Assembly: GCF_028453695.1 (NCBI RefSeq)
Contig: NC_135781.1
Coordinates: 930,001-994,000 of the forward strand
Direction: 5' to 3'
Origin: Augochlora pura
Lineage: Eukaryota > Arthropoda > Insecta > Hymenoptera > Halictidae
DNA length: 64,000 nucleotides
The notes below the pieces were generated by a model, which was not told the origin of the DNA, ran no database searches, and was given only the letters and a program-made list of their open reading frames with translations. The stretch's first letter is position 1. Each line of letters begins with the position of its first letter. The position numbers and the translations under genes were made by a program. Positions 60,921 through 64,000 of the stretch are shown here, piece by piece.

Positions 60921-61216
60921 TTAACCCTTTGCACTCCGCGCCATCATGGATGTTGCCTAGCAGCGCTTGTGAACATTTATATTATTATATAGTATACGTT
61001 ATATATCTATATATGTATATATAATATTATTATAATAATATTCAATTCACATGAATTTGTAGACATTGAGAAATAGTTGCAAATCGCTAATAAACTTTAA
61101 CGTTTAGTCATATACTAAAATACTTATATTATCAAATATAAGGTATAATATTATGAAATATAAGTCATATACAGAAATTGTCCCCTGAAGGAGGACAACG
61201 GAGTGCAAAGGGTTAA
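60921..61216. mobile_element. TTAA MITE, family F (complete, well preserved)
   Basis: 296 bp with intact TTAA at 60921-60924 and 61213-61216 and a perfect 14-base inverted terminus, CCCTTTGCACTCCG. The interior is very AT-rich with TATATATA runs and no coding capacity. The left end matches the solo end at 43449 over 16 bases. Perfect ends suggest it is one of the younger insertions here. Confidence 0.85.
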
Positions 61217-63628
61217 ATCGTTCGTCCAAAGACCTCCTCTTTCTTCCACCAAAAGGGATAAAATGGAACCCAGCCGAACGATTCCGCGAGTTTTTCGGGA
61301 GCTTCGTTGCGCGCCGGGCAATTTATAACACGTGCCTTTGGACACTTCAGAGATGAATATATATTTATGTAAATGCCTCGTCGCCGGCGTTTTAAAGCGC
61401 TCTTGACTCCTTAAGAAAGTTCCCCCTCGTCCTGGAGTATTTATGACGCGATTTCGATCTCCTTGTTAAGCGGCCCGTGAATTATCCTGCTCGCTTTCCG
61501 CCGAATGCTCTTGGCAGGCCAGCCGTCGCTATACAGGAAACCCGTGGATCCGAGGCTGTTGCGCAACTTTTCTTTCGCGACCGTTCACATTTGTTTATCT
61601 TTTTTAGCGGTGGACGTTGACCTTTGTGCACGTAGAAAGTCGCGGATAGAAGTAAAGAAACAAGGAAAGAAAGATGAGTGAGGAAATGGAAATGTTGTTG
61701 GATGCGAGGTGGTATAGGATGAGACAATAGGATATTAATTATAAAAGTATATAGAGAACTTATGTTGCTATAAGTTATAAGTATTGTATACAGAACTTAT
61801 ATTAGGTAGATATTAGCAAGTAATTAAATTCATTTTAAAGGAAACTGTGCTATCAGTAAAGTCAAGCTGTATCGATTATTTATGTTATTTGAATGCAAAG
61901 ATTTGTGCTCAGATTCGAATACTTAGCTCTGCAAATTGTACAATTTTTATTCTATAGAAATAATGTCTAAACGAGTCGATACTGTTGTTAAGACAAATCT
62001 CATCGCGAACAGTGAAACGCCAATTCCAAACGCATTTCCCACAACAGCAGATTAGATATTCGTCTTACCGCGCTATAGATCGTTGGAAAAGTTTCAAACG
62101 TCCCTCTCCTCGCGTAGGTTCGAAACTTCGCCAACGATATCCAGTAATAATATCAGGTCATTCGATAAGTAATGTCGCGACTCCTCTCTTACTTGTAATA
62201 ATCGATGAGGCAACTGTTTGTCGTAGATACAGCAGAGCGCCGAACGCGATCTCAAATGGAAAAGAAGAGCGGCGACGATGGAAAAATGCGATTACGCGGC
62301 GCTCTCTCGACGAAAGTGTCTTCGCGCAGAAATGAATTCTGCTCGCTCGAAGAAACGCAATCAAACCGCGTCAGTTTCTGCAACGTTTCCACGGCACTTC
62401 TTCCGGGCAAATTGAAATCGAATTGTCCTCCTCGGCGACGCTTCCGACGAATTAGAAATACAACGAAACTTCGTCCGGCAACGATTACTTTACCGAGCAG
62501 TAACAACAGCTATTTTCATTTGTATAACGAGGCGCACGAAACTGCTTACATTTTCGCTATACTCTTAGGTGAAAGAAATGAGAAAATTTGAGATTTTTCG
62601 TATTTTTCACATTTTTCGTATTTTTTGTATTTTCTGTATTTTATTTTCTATCTCTTCAATTTTGTAATTTTCCAATCGCGAAATTATGGAATTATTGCTC
62701 CGTAAAATAGCTATTCTGTTATTTGTAAGAATTTAGGTCAGTGAAGTTATGGAAAAATAATTATTGTTCTCTAAAATAGCAACTCTGTCATTTGTAAAAA
62801 TGTAGGTTATTCAATGTTAGAAAATTGATTGCTTTTTAAAAAATCGTCTCAATAGTTTATTAGTACGCTGTATACGATTTGTTGCGAACCAGCCTCTGTG
62901 CGTCGATTAATTGAAGATCGGTCGTCGCATTCCGCGAATTCGAATTTCAGCGACGAGGCGTAGAATCCCGGGATTTTCACTGAAAAATGGAAACTGCGAA
63001 AAGGAATGTGAGCGCGTCGGTATTTCACTCGCGCAAAGCAATACGCGGCGGCGGCGAATGGCGGCGAATGGCGTTCGAGGCTCCTCCTCTAAATATTGGT
63101 TAACGTCGAGTGTATTCAAGAGTGCTTTGTCATCATTTAGCGACAAGTAGATTCGAACCCGGAGAGCGTCATTCCGCGTGCGCCGCCCTCGTTTCGACGT
63201 GCTCTGCGACCCGGCCTCTCGCGGATATATTCCGCGCGGATTAAATCGATAATCAGGCTTTAAAAGGAAATTCGACTCCTCTGTTTGCGAACCCCTCCGG
63301 ACGCGGCCTCCACTTGTCAGCTCGGATTGAAGATTTTTCTGTCAACATCCAGCACACCGTGTTTGAACTGCGAAAAGATTGCAATCGGTGATGCTCGAAC
63401 TCGAAACGCAAACCGAGCCGGTTAAATTCCTGTTTAACCCGTTGGTGTAGCGTTTTCCTTGCCGTTGATGCGATTAGGAAATGTTCAATTGCGGCGCTTT
63501 AATTAAATAATAAACACAACTCGCCATAAGTACGCGAAAATCTAAATCCCTTCGTTAATTAATTTTGTGTCGGCTTCGCTGTCCTTCAGAAGTATTGGGA
63601 ATGCGTTGTTAAAGAATAGGATCATTTG
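61217..63628. other. Non-coding, unassigned
   Basis: Mixed composition; open frames at 61985-62335 and 62205-62591 have no recognisable domain. 62580-62880 is AT-rich with ATTTTTCGTATTTTT-like repeats. 63040-63070 contains a GGCGAATGGC duplication within a CGG-rich run. GATTCGAACCCGG at 63151 resembles a reversed tRNA B box, but no tRNA fold is present. Confidence 0.45.
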
Positions 63629-63876
63629 TTAACCCTTTGCACTCGAACGGCGATTCTGAGGCATCACTAAAAATTGTTATATCACGTTCCAAAATAGTTT
63701 TGAAAATTATTCCAAAATAATTTGCTACTTAAACTTTCTATTTAAAAGGCTGTTAAAATTGTAACAATTTTATTCGCCGCAAGACTGAATCTAGAATTTT
63801 TTTATAAAAATACTGCTAGCCAGTAAAACTATTTTGGACTTAGACTTCTAATTGCTCGGAGTGCAAAGAGTGTTAA
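63629..63876. mobile_element. TTAA MITE, family A (complete)
   Basis: 248 bp with TTAA at 63629-63632 and 63873-63876. The left A-end is CCCTTTGCACTCGAACGGCG, then GAGGCATCACTAAAAATTG and TATATCACGTTCCAAAATAG. The right terminus, CGGAGTGCAAAGAGTGTTAA, carries a two-base insertion. Its interior is the best match to the split copy at 9683. Confidence 0.85.
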
Positions 63877-64000
63877 CATTTTAATAATATAATTTTTATA
63901 CCTTGGAAATGTCTGTCAGAAAATTTCAGCCCTTCGCTGTCGCATTGATCAAAATAAAATTAACAATTAATTAGACATACCTGAGGGTGGAATATCGAGA

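Noticed and set aside
63140..63220. Possible tRNA on the minus strand (B-box-like GGGTTCGAATC)
   Set aside because: No A box at the right distance and no cloverleaf pairing.

Overview
The window looks like nuclear DNA of an insect, most probably an aculeate hymenopteran such as a bee. The reasons are a fine mosaic of GC-rich, CpG-rich blocks and AT-rich stretches, many long GA/CT microsatellites, mariner-type terminal repeats of a kind I associate with bees, an insect-style start context (CAAAATG), and very sparse genes. There are no operons, ribosome-binding sites or other prokaryotic features. I cannot name the species.

Two coding features are well supported. The first is the 3' terminal exon of a + strand gene (6427-6552, 41 codons then a stop). 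It is strongly GC-biased at third positions inside AT-rich flanks; the rest of that gene must lie in earlier exons, probably left of the window. The second is a complete, intronless + strand gene (16724-18055) for a 443-residue secreted leucine-rich-repeat protein. A weaker case is a possible 5' leader on the + strand near the right edge (about 58330-60790), with two good splice signals but no reading frame that carries through.

The rest, more than 95 percent of the window, is non-coding. Its main content is about 20 short elements or element ends bounded by TTAA with inverted termini of the form CCCTTTGC(A/G)CTC or related. They look like piggyBac-type non-autonomous elements (MITEs). One family of about 245 bp has two distinguishable ends and full-length copies at 30685, 41113, 48203 and 63629. 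Another copy, at 9683, was split by a mariner-type MITE. Other families are at 5234, 10748, 18897, 26518 and 60921. No transposase gene is visible, so any mobilising enzyme would be encoded elsewhere.

Layout: 1-6426 is probable intron or flank of the left gene; 6553-16263 is non-coding with MITEs and microsatellites; 16264-18055 is a MITE-crowded upstream region followed by the LRR gene; 18056-58300 is a long gene-poor stretch with alternating GC-rich blocks, minisatellites and MITEs; 58300-60790 is the candidate leader; 60921-64000 has two well-preserved MITEs and otherwise unassigned sequence. I found no tRNA, rRNA, known microRNA or CRISPR array. I did not find a clear new protein system; the most unusual thing here is the density and nesting of the TTAA elements, including one overlapping the probable promoter of the LRR gene.
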